Positions 53,199-61,869 are shown, counted from the stretch's first letter. The stretch: DNA of 64,000 nucleotides from Knufia peltigerae (GCA_030247855.1 JAPDRN010000089.1:62001-126000); one strand, 5' to 3'. Notes: generated by a model from the letters alone, not told the origin. Made by a program: numbers and translations.

Positions 53199-53864
53199 TC
53201 AGGTGCAGAGCTTGGAACGCTTGGGCAGCTGGGCCCTCAGGAACGCCATCTGGTCGGCCAGGATGTTGCGGTTGGACAGGATCAGGTGCTCGATCCAGCT
53301 CGGCCGGTAGGGCACCGCCAACAGTGGCATGCCGGCCTGTTGCGGGGTGCGGTCGCTCTTGCGCGAATTGCAGTGGAAGCAGGCGGTGACTACGTTTTCC
53401 CAGGTATCCAGGCCGCCTTTGGACAAGGGCATGACATGGTCGCGGGTCAGGGTGGGGCGTCCGAACTGCTGCCCGCAGTAAAGGCAGAGATGGGCATCGC
53501 GGGCGAACAGGGCCGGGTTGGTCAGGTTCGGCGTCGGGTCCAGTGCGCGTGATCGGGCATGGCCGCGCGCGGCGATGATCGGGTGCAGGTCCATCCCGCT
53601 CTGCATGCCACTGCGACGATTTGTCCCACCGTGGATGTGCAGACAGGGGTCGCCGAGTGTCCAGGCGACGGCATCGCGGGCGTAGAGGCAGGCGGCGTCC
53701 TGCCAGGTGATCCAGTCCAGGACCCGCCCGTGACCATCAAGTGAGAGCAACCGGACCGTGCCGGGGCGATGCAGCGTCGTGGCGTTGGGCGATGCTTCGG
53801 CGCCCGGAGCAGAAAACGGAGCTCCGGCTTCGATCAGACCCAAGCGTGTAGTGTCTGTCTCCAT
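53199..53864 (-). CDS. HNH endonuclease domain protein
   Basis: 221 aa. The HNH/zinc part is ALFARDAHLCLYCGQQF, LTRDHVMPLSKGG and CFHCNSRKSDRTP (about residues 116-172), with two CxxC zinc pairs and the DH catalytic pair. The N-terminal ~110 residues include LDWITWQDAACLYARDAVAW, as in stand-alone HNH proteins common in Proteobacteria. No toxin or phage context is visible. Its 5' side faces a 30-bp perfect palindrome. Confidence 0.88.
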   Translation of the reverse strand: METDTTRLGLIEAGAPFSAPGAEASPNATTLHRPGTVRLLSLDGHGRVLDWITWQDAACLYARDAVAWTLGDPCLHIHGGTNRRSGMQSGMDLHPIIAARGHARSRALDPTPNLTNPALFARDAHLCLYCGQQFGRPTLTRDHVMPLSKGGLDTWENVVTACFHCNSRKSDRTPQQAGMPLLAVPYRPSWIEHLILSNRNILADQMAFLRAQLPKRSKLCT

Positions 53865-53880
53865 CGGGAAAACAGCTTAT

Positions 53881-53943
53881 ACCTGAATGTTGACGATTTG
53901 TGTATCGCCCAGCGGGCGATACACAAATCGTCAACATTCAGGT
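53881..53943. repeat. Perfect 30-bp inverted repeat with 3-nt loop
   Basis: ACCTGAATGTTGACGATTTG... (53881-53910) is exactly complementary to 53914-53943 around AGC. It starts 17 nt upstream of the HNH gene and is richer in A/T than its surroundings. No mismatch occurs in 30 bp. It could be a strong hairpin, an operator, a recent inverted duplication or an assembly artefact. Confidence 0.95.
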
Positions 53944-53954
53944 CCGCGCATTCC

Positions 53955-54048
53955 GCATCCCAGCCCGCCGATGGCGGGTTGGGATGCCCACGCATTCCTC
54001 CTATTCCCCGCGCCGTTGGCGCGCCCCCTTTTACAAAAGGGGGCTTTT
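53955..54048 (+). terminator. Two hairpins, the second terminator-like
   Basis: CATCCCA-CCCGCC / GGCGGG-TGGGATG (about 53955-53984), then GCCCCCTTTT / AAAAGGGGGC followed by TTTT (54023-54048), reading as a plus-strand terminator although the neighbouring genes are on the minus strand. Confidence 0.55.
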
Positions 54049-54071
54049 CTCCAGAGGGATTTCAGTGGTTT

Positions 54072-54096
54072 CCATCCACGCATGGCGTGGATCTAC
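54072..54096 (-). repeat. SMAG palindrome
   Basis: ATCCACGC-ATG-GCGTGGAT followed by CTAC, i.e. GTAG on the minus strand. Confidence 0.75.
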
Positions 54097-54104
54097 TGGC
54101 CACC

Positions 54105-54240
54105 GGAGAACTGTCGAAGGCGGGGTGGGTCCGGTTGCGGGGGCGTGAGCGCCATGGATGGCGCGACCGAGGCTACAGGGACGTACTTGCGCCGTCCCCC
54201 GCAATTGGACCCACCCCGCCATCCCGCAGGAAACCAGCTG
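54105..54240 (+). repeat. Long structured hairpin element, copy C
   Basis: Outer stem 54119-54143 with 54196-54220: 25 positions, 23 Watson-Crick and two G.T (54133/54206, 54134/54205), i.e. G.U in a plus-strand RNA. The 52-nt interior has the nested palindrome GCGCCAT-GG-ATGGCGC (54149-54164) and GAGGCTACAGGGACGTACTT. The 3' flank ATCCCGCAGGAAACCAG resembles copy A. It lies downstream of, and antisense to, the acyl-CoA dehydrogenase gene. Confidence 0.78.
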
Positions 54241-54265
54241 TTGCTGTTGCTCCAGCTGTTGCCGT

Positions 54266-54289
54266 TGCCGGCCAGCGGCCGGCACTACC
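54266..54289 (-). repeat. SMAG palindrome
   Basis: TGCCGGCC-AGC-GGCCGGCA followed by CTACC, i.e. GGTAG on the minus strand, just before the end of the acyl-CoA dehydrogenase gene. Confidence 0.75.
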
Positions 54290-54312
54290 GCGGGTGCCGG
54301 GCGCGGCCCGGC

Positions 54313-56103
54313 TCAGGCGCCGAAGCGTTCGTCGTCCATTGCCATCAGCGGTGCTGCACCCGCCTGGATGGCGGCGGCGTGGCTGAGGGTGCGCGGCAGC
54401 ACGCGGGCGAAGTAGAAGCGCGCAGTCTCGCGCTTGCCCTGGGCGAATGCTGTGCCGTGTGCGCTGGCATCGGCGGCGGCAACGCTGCGCGCCCACCAGT
54501 AGGCCAGCACCACATACCCCGAATAGAACAGGTAGTCGTAGCTGGCTGCGCCCAGTTCGTCCGGGTTGGCGGCCGAACGCTGCAGCACGTCCATCGTCAG
54601 CTTGCCCCACTCGGCGGCCTTGGCGCGCAGCGGGCCGATGAACTCGGCCAGGCTTTCGTTGCCCTCGTTGGCCTTGGCGAACGCTTCGATCTCGGCCAGC
54701 ATCAGCTTCAGGCCGGCGCCCTGGCTGGACGCGGTCTTGCGGCCGATCAGGTCCAGCGCCTGGATGCCGGTGGTGCCTTCATACAGCGTGGTGATGCGGG
54801 CATCGCGGGCCAGCTGTTCCATGCCGTGCTCGCGGATGTAGCCATGGCCACCGAAGCACTGCAGCGCGTTGTAGGTGTTCTCGATGCCCCATTCGGTCTG
54901 GCAGGCCTTCGAGATCGGGGTCAGGAAGCTCACCAGGGTGTCGGCGCGCTCGCGTTCGCCGGCATCTTCTGCATGGTGGGCGACGTCGATCAGGGTGGCG
55001 GCATGCAGGGCCAGCAGACGGCTGCCTTCCACCAGCGACTTGATCGTCAGCAGCATGCGGCGCACGTCCGGATGCACCAGGATCGGGTCGGCCGGCTTGT
55101 CCGGGAACTTGGCGCCGCTGAGCGAACGCGACTGCAGGCGCTCACGGCTGTACTTCAGCGCATTCTGGTATGCGCGTTCGGACAGGCCGATGCCCTGCAG
55201 GCCCACGCCCAGCCGAGCGGTGTTCATCATGGTGAACATCGCCTGCAGGCCCTTGTGTGGCTGGCCGACCAGGTAGCCCTGTGCGCCATCGAAATTCATC
55301 ACGCAGGTGACCGAGCCCTTGATGCCCATCTTGTGCTCGATCGAGCCGCAGCGCAGCGCGTTGCGCTCACCGACGTTGCCGTCGCGGTCGACCTTGAACT
55401 TCGGGGTGACGAACAGCGAGATGCCCTTGGCACCCGGCGGGGCGTCGGGCAGCTTGGCCAGCACCAGGTGCACGATGTTGCCGGTCAGGTCGTGCTCGCC
55501 GGCGGTGATGAAGATCTTGGTACCGGTGATCGAATAGCTGCCATCGGCGTTCGGCTCGGCCTTGGTCTTGAGCAGGCCCAGGTCGGTGCCGCAATGCGGC
55601 TCGGTCAGGCACATGGTGCCGGTCCAGCGGCCTTCGATCAGCGGCTTCAGGAACGCCTCGTGCTGCCAGGCTTCGCCGTGCTGCTTCAGCGCTTCGATGG
55701 CGCCGTGCGACAGCAGCGGGAAGTTGCCCCAGGCGAGGTTGGCGGCGTTGATCATTTCATTGAGCGGCACGCCCAGGGTATGCGGCAGGCCCTGGCCGCC
55801 CAGTTCCGGTGACGCGGTCAGGCCGGTCCAGCCGCCGTCGACGAATTGATCGTAGGCCTGCTTGAAGCCGGGTGGCGTGGTCACTTCGCCGCTGGCCTGG
55901 TCGAGCACGCAGCCGATCTCGTCGCCCACGCTGTTGAGCGGGGCCAGCACGCTGGCGCTGAAGCGGCCGGCTTCTTCCAGCACGGCATCGACTACATCGA
56001 CGGTGGCGTCGGTGAAGCCCAGGCGGGCGAACAGCGGCTCGACCTTCAGCACATCGTGCAGGCCGAAACGAAGGTCGGAAAGCGGGGCGGTGTAGCTGCT
56101 CAT
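54313..56103 (-). CDS. Acyl-CoA dehydrogenase, long C-terminal form
   Basis: 596 aa, FAD flavoprotein. Central motifs are GRWTGTMCLTEPHCGTDLGL, GTKIFITAGEHDLTGN and LQCFGGHGYIREHGMEQL. YEGTTGIQALDLIGRK near residue 440 is typical of the ~600-aa group (DmdC/AidB-like branch) with a C-terminal extension. The substrate is unknown; family members use medium- to long-chain or methylmercapto-propionyl thioesters. Confidence 0.93.
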   Translation of the reverse strand: MSSYTAPLSDLRFGLHDVLKVEPLFARLGFTDATVDVVDAVLEEAGRFSASVLAPLNSVGDEIGCVLDQASGEVTTPPGFKQAYDQFVDGGWTGLTASPELGGQGLPHTLGVPLNEMINAANLAWGNFPLLSHGAIEALKQHGEAWQHEAFLKPLIEGRWTGTMCLTEPHCGTDLGLLKTKAEPNADGSYSITGTKIFITAGEHDLTGNIVHLVLAKLPDAPPGAKGISLFVTPKFKVDRDGNVGERNALRCGSIEHKMGIKGSVTCVMNFDGAQGYLVGQPHKGLQAMFTMMNTARLGVGLQGIGLSERAYQNALKYSRERLQSRSLSGAKFPDKPADPILVHPDVRRMLLTIKSLVEGSRLLALHAATLIDVAHHAEDAGERERADTLVSFLTPISKACQTEWGIENTYNALQCFGGHGYIREHGMEQLARDARITTLYEGTTGIQALDLIGRKTASSQGAGLKLMLAEIEAFAKANEGNESLAEFIGPLRAKAAEWGKLTMDVLQRSAANPDELGAASYDYLFYSGYVVLAYWWARSVAAADASAHGTAFAQGKRETARFYFARVLPRTLSHAAAIQAGAAPLMAMDDERFGA

Positions 56104-56168
56104 CGGTGCGTCTCGATTTGATCAGTAACAGGGGGAGCGGCGCGATGCGTCGCGGCGGAAAGCGGAGA

Positions 56169-56645
56169 TCAGCGCAGCACGCCGGGCAGGCCGGGGGCCT
56201 GGTTCAGCGTGCTGCGGCTGTTGATATCGAAGGTGCGCTGCTTCTTTTCCTGCGGCGTGGCCGACACCGTGCCCTTCAGGCTGTAGGCGAGGGTACGGTT
56301 GCTGGCCAGTGCATCGGCGATCACCAGGCGTGCGGCCGGGCTGGGCTTGAAGTTCACGTTGATGACATCGGCGGAGACGCCGCCAATGGAGATGCCAGGC
56401 TTGGCTGACAGGGGGCCGGCCTCGGTGTCGCCGATGGTCAGGGCCAGTGCGACGTCGTCGAAACTCATCGGCATCGAACTGTAGTTCTGCAGGCGCAGGG
56501 CGACAGTCCAGTCGCCATTGGCCTGCACGGTCAGCTGCTGCAGGCTCGCGGCCGGTTCCGAGACACGCTTGACGATGCCATCGCCGCAAGCGACCAGGGC
56601 CAGGGTGCACAGGACGATCAAGGCGGTACGGAAGCGGTGGAGCAT
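56169..56645 (-). CDS. LEA14-like lipoprotein
   Basis: 158 aa from the ATG at 56645. Signal MLHRFRTALIVLCTLALVAC with lipobox LVAC. The mature part has ALRLQNYSSMPMSFDDVALA and strand patterns of the WHy/LEA14 fold. The upstream frame adds 13 residues and is less likely. Function unknown. Confidence 0.78.
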   Translation of the reverse strand: MLHRFRTALIVLCTLALVACGDGIVKRVSEPAASLQQLTVQANGDWTVALRLQNYSSMPMSFDDVALALTIGDTEAGPLSAKPGISIGGVSADVINVNFKPSPAARLVIADALASNRTLAYSLKGTVSATPQEKKQRTFDINSRSTLNQAPGLPGVLR

Positions 56646-56808
56646 GGGCGCAGGTCCTTTCAAGGCGGTGCGTGGGATAAGCATACTACGGCGTATGGTG
56701 GAAAGGGTCGCCCGCGGCGACCGGCCACAGAGGGTAGCGCGTGAAGATGCACGCGAGGCGTGCGCGATGCTGGATTGCGGACGTTGCGTGCGCCGGTTGG
56801 GCGGTGCC

Positions 56809-57360
56809 TCAGTCGGCGGGGGTGTCGTGCAGGGGCGCCATCATGCGCAGCGGTGCGAGGTCGTAGCCCATCGCTTCGGCCTTGGCCTTGAGCCGGTTGA
56901 ACAGGGCGCGGTCCATCTCCGGCAGCCGCGCGAGGATCCACAGGTACTTGTGCCCGGGCTCACCGACCATCGCCCACTGGTAGTCCGGATCCAGCGCGAT
57001 CACCCAGTAGTCGGCCCAGACCAGCGGCACCCAGCTCAGCCAGTCGGGAACGAAGCGCACCTGCAGCTGGCCGGGCTGTCCCGCAACGGGCCGCGCCACG
57101 CCCTCGGCGACAATCCGCTCGCCATCGGCCTTGCGGCAGGCATTGGTGACGCTGATGCGGCCATCGCGGCGCAGCCCGTAGTTGGCGGTGATCTCGCCCA
57201 CGCACTGCTTCTGGAACGACACCGGCAGATGGGCGATCTCGTGCCACTGACCGGCGTAGCGATCGATGTCCAGTTCGCTGACGGCGCGCACGGGCTCGGC
57301 AGCGAGTGCCGGTGCGGCGAAAAGCAGCAGGCAGGCGAGCAGGGCAGGGCGCAGGTGCAT
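56809..57360 (-). CDS. Periplasmic lipocalin (Blc-like)
   Basis: 183 aa from the ATG at 57360. Signal peptide ends at ALAAE. The lipocalin GxW is in YAGQWHEIAHLPVSFQ; later strands include VWADYWVIALDPDYQWAMVG and KYLWILARLPEMD, as in bacterial Blc. It lacks a lipobox Cys after the signal, so it is probably soluble in the periplasm rather than a lipoprotein. Binds lipids or other hydrophobic ligands. Confidence 0.88.
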   Translation of the reverse strand: MHLRPALLACLLLFAAPALAAEPVRAVSELDIDRYAGQWHEIAHLPVSFQKQCVGEITANYGLRRDGRISVTNACRKADGERIVAEGVARPVAGQPGQLQVRFVPDWLSWVPLVWADYWVIALDPDYQWAMVGEPGHKYLWILARLPEMDRALFNRLKAKAEAMGYDLAPLRMMAPLHDTPAD

Positions 57361-57504
57361 GGGGCGGCTCCGGGCAGGACTCTGGAGCGTAGGTTGCGCA
57401 GCACGCTGAGGTGTGAATGTTTCGTCAACCCACGTCCCGCATCCGCGCAGGATTGATGCGGCGCGATCCATGTCGTGCGTGGACGGAAAGTCACGGACAA
57501 AAAA

Positions 57505-57528
57505 AAGACCTGCATTTCTGCAGGTCTT
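57505..57528 (-). terminator. Terminator after the second tRNA-Phe
   Basis: AAGACCTGCA-GAAA-TGCAGGTCTT stem followed by T on the minus strand. Identical to 57623-57646. Confidence 0.92.
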
Positions 57529-57534
57529 CGAACA

Positions 57535-57610
57535 TGGTGGCCGAGGACGGAATCGAACCGCCGACACGGGGATTTTCAATCCCCTGCTCTACCAACTGAG
57601 CTACTCGGCC
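57535..57610 (-). tRNA. tRNA-Phe (anticodon GAA), second copy
   Basis: 76 nt, CCA encoded. GGCCGAG acceptor, anticodon loop TTGAAAA, T arm GGTTCGATTCC. Identical to the copy at 57653. Confidence 0.97.
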
Positions 57611-57622
57611 CTGTAGAAAAAA

Positions 57623-57646
57623 AAGACCTGCATTTCTGCAGGTCTT
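57623..57646 (-). terminator. Terminator between the two tRNA-Phe genes
   Basis: Same AAGACCTGCA / TGCAGGTCTT stem and T-run as 57505-57528; the tRNA-plus-terminator unit is duplicated with a 118-bp period. Confidence 0.92.
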
Positions 57647-57652
57647 CGAAAG

Positions 57653-57728
57653 TGGTGGCCGAGGACGGAATCGAACCGCCGACACGGGGATTTTCAATCC
57701 CCTGCTCTACCAACTGAGCTACTCGGCC
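57653..57728 (-). tRNA. tRNA-Phe (anticodon GAA), first copy
   Basis: 76 nt, CCA encoded, same sequence as 57535-57610. It is the promoter-proximal copy; the promoter is at 57768-57796 on the minus strand. Confidence 0.97.
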
Positions 57729-57767
57729 ACTTGTTTCGTTGCAGCGATGTCGCTGCCGAGGACGCGC

Positions 57768-57796
57768 ATATTACGGACGTAGGACAGGTTCGGCAA
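57768..57796 (-). promoter_or_regulatory. Promoter of the tRNA-Phe pair
   Basis: On the minus strand TTGCCG, 17-nt spacer, TAATAT, followed by a GC-rich GCGCGTCC discriminator, as expected for stable RNA promoters under stringent control. Confidence 0.75.
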
Positions 57797-58065
57797 GCGT
57801 TTTGGAAAAAAACCTTCACATTGGTGTCTGCGGCCAGCGGAAGTACCTGCAAGTGGTTGATCCTGCGTTGAGCCGGCCTGACCGGGAATGCCGGACGCGG
57901 AAAACAGCGGCCCGTTGCTGGCGCCAAAGCTGACGGGGCAAGCGATGCAGCGGTGGAGAGGGGAAGGCGCCGATGGAACGCTGTTTTCATGGCGCCCACG
58001 AGGGCGGGGCGCGGCGTACTGTCGCGGTTCTCCTCCCGACGCTGCCCGCAGCAGAGCCATTGGAC
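57797..58065. other. Gene-free stretch before the oxidoreductase
   Basis: About 270 nt with no gene recognised on either strand. The frame of the oxidoreductase is open from 57973, but the added residues are unlike the family. No repeat or hairpin stood out. Confidence 0.6.
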
Positions 58066-59085
58066 ATGTCCGATTCAACTACCCGCATCGTGCTTGCCTC
58101 GCGCCCGCAAGGTGCGCCGGTCGCCGCCAATTTCCGCCTCGAACAGGTGCCGCTGCCGGCATTGGCTCCGGGCCAGGTGCTGCTGCGCAACCGCTACCTG
58201 TCGCTGGATCCGTACATGCGCGGACGCATGGATGATGGCCCGTCGTACGCACCGCCGGTGGCAGTGGATGCGGTGATGGAGGGCCAGACCGTGGCCGAAG
58301 TGCTGCAGTCGCAGGCGCCTGGCCTGGCGGTGGGCGAGCTGGTGCTGGCCCCCGGCGGCTGGCAGACGCATGCCGTGGTGGCGGGTGATGCGATCAGCCG
58401 GCGCCTGGATCCGGCCGGGCTGCCGCTGAGCACGGCGCTGGGCGTGTACGGCATGCCGGGGTTCACCGCGTACTCCAGCCTGATCGAAATCGGCAAGCTG
58501 CAACCCGGCGAGACTCTGGTGGTCGCGGCTGCCAGTGGCCCGGTCGGTGCCACCGTGGCGCAGCTGGCCAAGCTGCAGGGCGCGCGCGTGGTTGCCATCG
58601 CCGGCGGTGAGGCCAAGCGTGCCTATCTGGAAACACTGGGCGTGGACGTGGCGCTGGACCATCGCGCCTCTGGTTTTGCCGAACAGCTGCGCGCTGCCGT
58701 GCCGGATGGCATCGACGTGTATTTCGAGAACGTGGGTGGGCATGTGCTCGACGCCGTGCTACCGCTGCTCAATGATTTCGCGCGCATTCCGGTGTGCGGC
58801 ACCATCGCCACCTACAACGCCCGTGGCGTCGCGCACCCTGGCCCGGATCGGCTGCCGGCGCTGTTCAGCCAGATCCTGCGCCAGCGGCTGACCGTGCGTG
58901 GTTTCATCGTCCATGACTTCAAGCATCTGTGGCCGGATTTCGAGCGCGACATGCCGCAGTGGCTGCGCGATGGGCGCATCCAGTACCGCGAAGACGTCGT
59001 GCAGGGGCTTGAGAATGCACCCGAAGCCTTCTTTGGCCTGCTGCAGGGGCGCAACTTCGGCAAGCTGGTGGTGAAGCTGGATTGA
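58066..59085 (+). CDS. NADP-dependent oxidoreductase, MDR family (CurA/YncB-like)
   Basis: 339 aa. Zinc-free medium-chain reductase. The substrate loop has YLSLDPYMRGRM; the cofactor site is AAASGPVGATVAQLAKLQGA; a later motif is DVYFENVGGHVLDAVLPLL. These match prostaglandin reductase/curcumin reductase-like enzymes that reduce alpha,beta-unsaturated ketones with NADPH. The ATG at 58066 gives the family N terminus. Confidence 0.92.
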   Translation: MSDSTTRIVLASRPQGAPVAANFRLEQVPLPALAPGQVLLRNRYLSLDPYMRGRMDDGPSYAPPVAVDAVMEGQTVAEVLQSQAPGLAVGELVLAPGGWQTHAVVAGDAISRRLDPAGLPLSTALGVYGMPGFTAYSSLIEIGKLQPGETLVVAAASGPVGATVAQLAKLQGARVVAIAGGEAKRAYLETLGVDVALDHRASGFAEQLRAAVPDGIDVYFENVGGHVLDAVLPLLNDFARIPVCGTIATYNARGVAHPGPDRLPALFSQILRQRLTVRGFIVHDFKHLWPDFERDMPQWLRDGRIQYREDVVQGLENAPEAFFGLLQGRNFGKLVVKLD

Positions 59086-59218
59086 GCCAGCGCGCGCACC
59101 TGGCCGGCTGGCGCATAGATGCTGCCGGCCACTGAGGCACCTCGATGGAGTGTCATCGGCGCGCCATCTGCGCCGTCGACACTGCCGTACCCGGCAGTGA
59201 GCCATGGAGAGAAGGCGG

Positions 59219-60511
59219 ATGGAAATGGCACCGCCCCTCCTTGCCGGCGGACAGCCCGGCGTGGATCGTGCCTACGCGGCCGCGCACTTCGGCAAGAGCC
59301 TGTTCTGGCAGGCCGGCGAACTGCTGCTCGCCTTCTTCCTTACCGAGGCTGCGGGGCTGCCGCCCATCGCGATGGGCGCGGTGATCGCCATCAGCCTGCT
59401 GGCCAGCGCCGGCAGTGATCTGCTGGTGGGCCAGCTGTGGCGACATACCCTGGCTTCAGTCAGCGGTGCCGCGCGATTGCAGTGGCAGGGGGCATGGGTG
59501 GCCGCATTGGCCCTGGTCGGTCTGTTCTCCACGGCGCATTTACCGCTCGACGCGAGGTTGCCGTTCGCGTTGGCGATGGCGCTCCTGTTCCGTGTCAGTT
59601 ACAGCGTCTACGACACGCCGCAGAACGTGCTGCTTGGCCTTGCCACCGTCGATGCTGCAGCGCGCAGCCGTATTGCGGCCATGCGGGTGGCGGTGAGCAG
59701 CCTGGCAGGATTGTGCCTGGCATTGGCTATCGTTCCGCTGCTGAAGGCGCAGGGGCACGATGAGCGGGCGATGCGTTTCATGCTGCTGACCCTGCTGCTG
59801 GCGGTGGTGGCGGTCGCAAGTGCGACGCACCTGCGGCATGTGCTGATTGATGCGCGGATGCCGTTGATGACCGCAGCGACGCAGGACCGGTCAGGGCATC
59901 TGCCGCCATTGCCGATCCCGCTGTTGCTGGCGATGTTCTTCGTGCTGCTGGCCGGCGCACCCCTGTTCGCCAAGCTGGAGCCGTATTTCGTGGCACATGT
60001 GCTGCGCTCGCCTGCTTGGGGCGGGGCGCTGCTGGTGGCCGGTGCGCTCGGTACGCTGTCCGCGCAGCCACTGGTACATATCGTGCTTGCACGGCAGCCA
60101 CGGTCGCCGGTGATCTTCGCGGGCAGTCTGTTGCTGATGCTGGCCGCGCTTGCGTGGTGGTGGCTGGCGCCGGCCGCGTGGGCCGCAGTAGCCTGCGCCG
60201 CCATGATGGGATTGGTGGGGGGCGTGCTTGGCATGACGCTCTGGGCAGCATTCGCTGATGCTGCCGCGTGTATGCCACCGGCACGGGTTGGACTGGCCTT
60301 TGGCCTGCTTACCGCCACCAGCAAGTCAGCGCTGGCCTGCGGTGCATGGCTGCTGGGGCAATGGCTGGCGGGTTTGGATTATCGTGGCGAAGACAGCGTG
60401 CACTTGCCGAAACTGATGGCGATGGGGCCGGCAGCGGCGGCAGCGGCCTGCCTGCTACTGGCAACCGTGGGTTGGCAGGTGCTGCGCAGAACGCAAGGAA
60501 TGAAGGCATGA
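59219..60511 (+). CDS. MFS transporter, GPH/MelB-like
   Basis: 430 aa from the ATG at 59219 (59204 and 59225 are alternatives); GAGAAGG precedes it. About 12 membrane helices. The segment FRVSYSVYDTPQNVLLGL in the first half resembles the Y-D-x-P-x-x-A-L/M motif of MelB-like sugar or small-molecule/cation symporters. Substrate unknown. The last 4 nt overlap the regulator gene (ATGA), and a TonB receptor follows, so the three may work on one nutrient. Confidence 0.8.
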   Translation: MEMAPPLLAGGQPGVDRAYAAAHFGKSLFWQAGELLLAFFLTEAAGLPPIAMGAVIAISLLASAGSDLLVGQLWRHTLASVSGAARLQWQGAWVAALALVGLFSTAHLPLDARLPFALAMALLFRVSYSVYDTPQNVLLGLATVDAAARSRIAAMRVAVSSLAGLCLALAIVPLLKAQGHDERAMRFMLLTLLLAVVAVASATHLRHVLIDARMPLMTAATQDRSGHLPPLPIPLLLAMFFVLLAGAPLFAKLEPYFVAHVLRSPAWGGALLVAGALGTLSAQPLVHIVLARQPRSPVIFAGSLLLMLAALAWWWLAPAAWAAVACAAMMGLVGGVLGMTLWAAFADAAACMPPARVGLAFGLLTATSKSALACGAWLLGQWLAGLDYRGEDSVHLPKLMAMGPAAAAAACLLLATVGWQVLRRTQGMKA

Positions 60512-61743
60512 GTGAACGAAGTGGAGTTGCAGCCACCATCGACGCAGAGACGCTGCCGATAGCCGCGCGACTGCTGCAGGTCGCCCGGCGCGAGCTGGCA
60601 ACCGGCGGTGCCCGCGCGCTGGGATTGCGCCGTCTTGCGGCAGCCGCCGGGGTCACCCTGGCCACCCTCAGCTACCACCTGGGCAGCAAGCCACAGCTGA
60701 TGCAGACGCTGGTGGATGCCGAGCGCGAGCGGGATCGCCGCTGGCACGCCGGTTGGCTGGAGCGCATGGCCGCGGTGCCGCGCTGGGACGCATCCGCACT
60801 GGCTGCGATGTTGGAACAGTATCTGGATGCTGCACGGACCGACGATGTTGACGACGACGTGCGGCTGACGGCGCTGGTGTGGGCGGAGCTGGCGCTGCAT
60901 GCCGGCGTCGATAGGGCTACGGCCGGATTGTTGCGGCCGTGGCTGCAGGAACGTCGTGTTTTCTGGCAGCAGCTGTTGTCCGGCCGGATCGAGGATGCAG
61001 ACCGTTGGGCCGAAGTGCTGTTCGCCTATGCCAGCGATGAAGGCGTGCACACGTTGGCCGTCGGTACGCTGCAGGACTATCGCTTGCTGCGTCGGCTGGC
61101 GATCGAGCGCCTGGTGCATGGTCTGCATCCGCAGCATCGGCATGGATTGACGCAGACCACGGCGGTGTTCGAAGCGCTTGTGCAACGGCTGGATCCGGTG
61201 CTGGGCCTGGCGACGCCGGAGGGAGTCACGCCGCTGCTTGAGCCGGGCCGGCGCCGCGATATCGCCGTGGCTGCCTGCGAAGTGATCCTGGAGGAGGGCG
61301 CGCAGGCGCTGACCCATCGTGCGGTTGGTGAGCGCCTGGGCATTCCGGCGTCCAGCGTCGCCTATCACTGCAGAAGCGGCGCCGACCTGTTGTTTGCCGG
61401 GCAGGAAATGGTCTACCTGGTGGCGCAGGGGCGTATGCCGGCGCCACGCGATGATTCGCCGGCACAGCGGCAGCGGGTGACCATGCGCGGCACGCTGTCG
61501 ATCAGCCTGGCCGCTGCACGTGATCCCGCGTTGCGTCCGCAGGCGGTGGACCTGCGCAGATTGCGCGGTGAGAACCTGGCCCGGCTGTTGCGCGATGGAG
61601 GGCATGCCCTGGCCGATCGCCTGGATGCGCAGGCGGCGGCGATCGTCGGGCTCGGGGCAACCGCGCTGACGGATGCCGAGGGTGCGGATCAGGCGGCGCC
61701 AGCCGCACTTCTGGATTGGCTGCTGCGGAACCTTGTTGGCTGA
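60508..61743 (+). CDS. Two-domain TetR-type regulator (tandem HTH)
   Basis: 411 aa, about twice the usual TetR size. The first HTH is in ALGLRRLAAAAGVTLATLSY plus HLGSKPQLMQTLV (about residues 37-70). A second HTH lies in ALTHRAVGERLGIPASSVAY plus HCRSGADLLFAG (about residues 270-301). Each is followed by a helical region of ligand-domain size. This looks like a fused duplication; a single chain could bind its operator as an internal pseudodimer. It is coupled to the MFS gene and precedes the TonB receptor. Confidence 0.85.
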   Translation: MSERSGVAATIDAETLPIAARLLQVARRELATGGARALGLRRLAAAAGVTLATLSYHLGSKPQLMQTLVDAERERDRRWHAGWLERMAAVPRWDASALAAMLEQYLDAARTDDVDDDVRLTALVWAELALHAGVDRATAGLLRPWLQERRVFWQQLLSGRIEDADRWAEVLFAYASDEGVHTLAVGTLQDYRLLRRLAIERLVHGLHPQHRHGLTQTTAVFEALVQRLDPVLGLATPEGVTPLLEPGRRRDIAVAACEVILEEGAQALTHRAVGERLGIPASSVAYHCRSGADLLFAGQEMVYLVAQGRMPAPRDDSPAQRQRVTMRGTLSISLAAARDPALRPQAVDLRRLRGENLARLLRDGGHALADRLDAQAAAIVGLGATALTDAEGADQAAPAALLDWLLRNLVG

Positions 61744-61810
61744 ACAAGTGTTCTGCGCGGCCTTTGTTCCTGCATTACAAGTGGATGTATTTTCCGTACA
61801 GGCGTAATGC
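61742..61810 (+). promoter_or_regulatory. Candidate operators between regulator and TonB receptor
   Basis: GAACA-AG-TGTTC (61742-61753), overlapping the regulator stop codon, and GCATTAC ... GTAATGC (61772-61778 and 61804-61810). Both are perfect inverted repeats in the 126-nt gap before the receptor gene and could be sites for the two-domain TetR protein. Confidence 0.4.
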
Positions 61811-61869
61811 GGCTGTCATTGCGCCCGCCTAGGATCGCGCCCTGAACCTACCACCCAGGGGATCCACCC

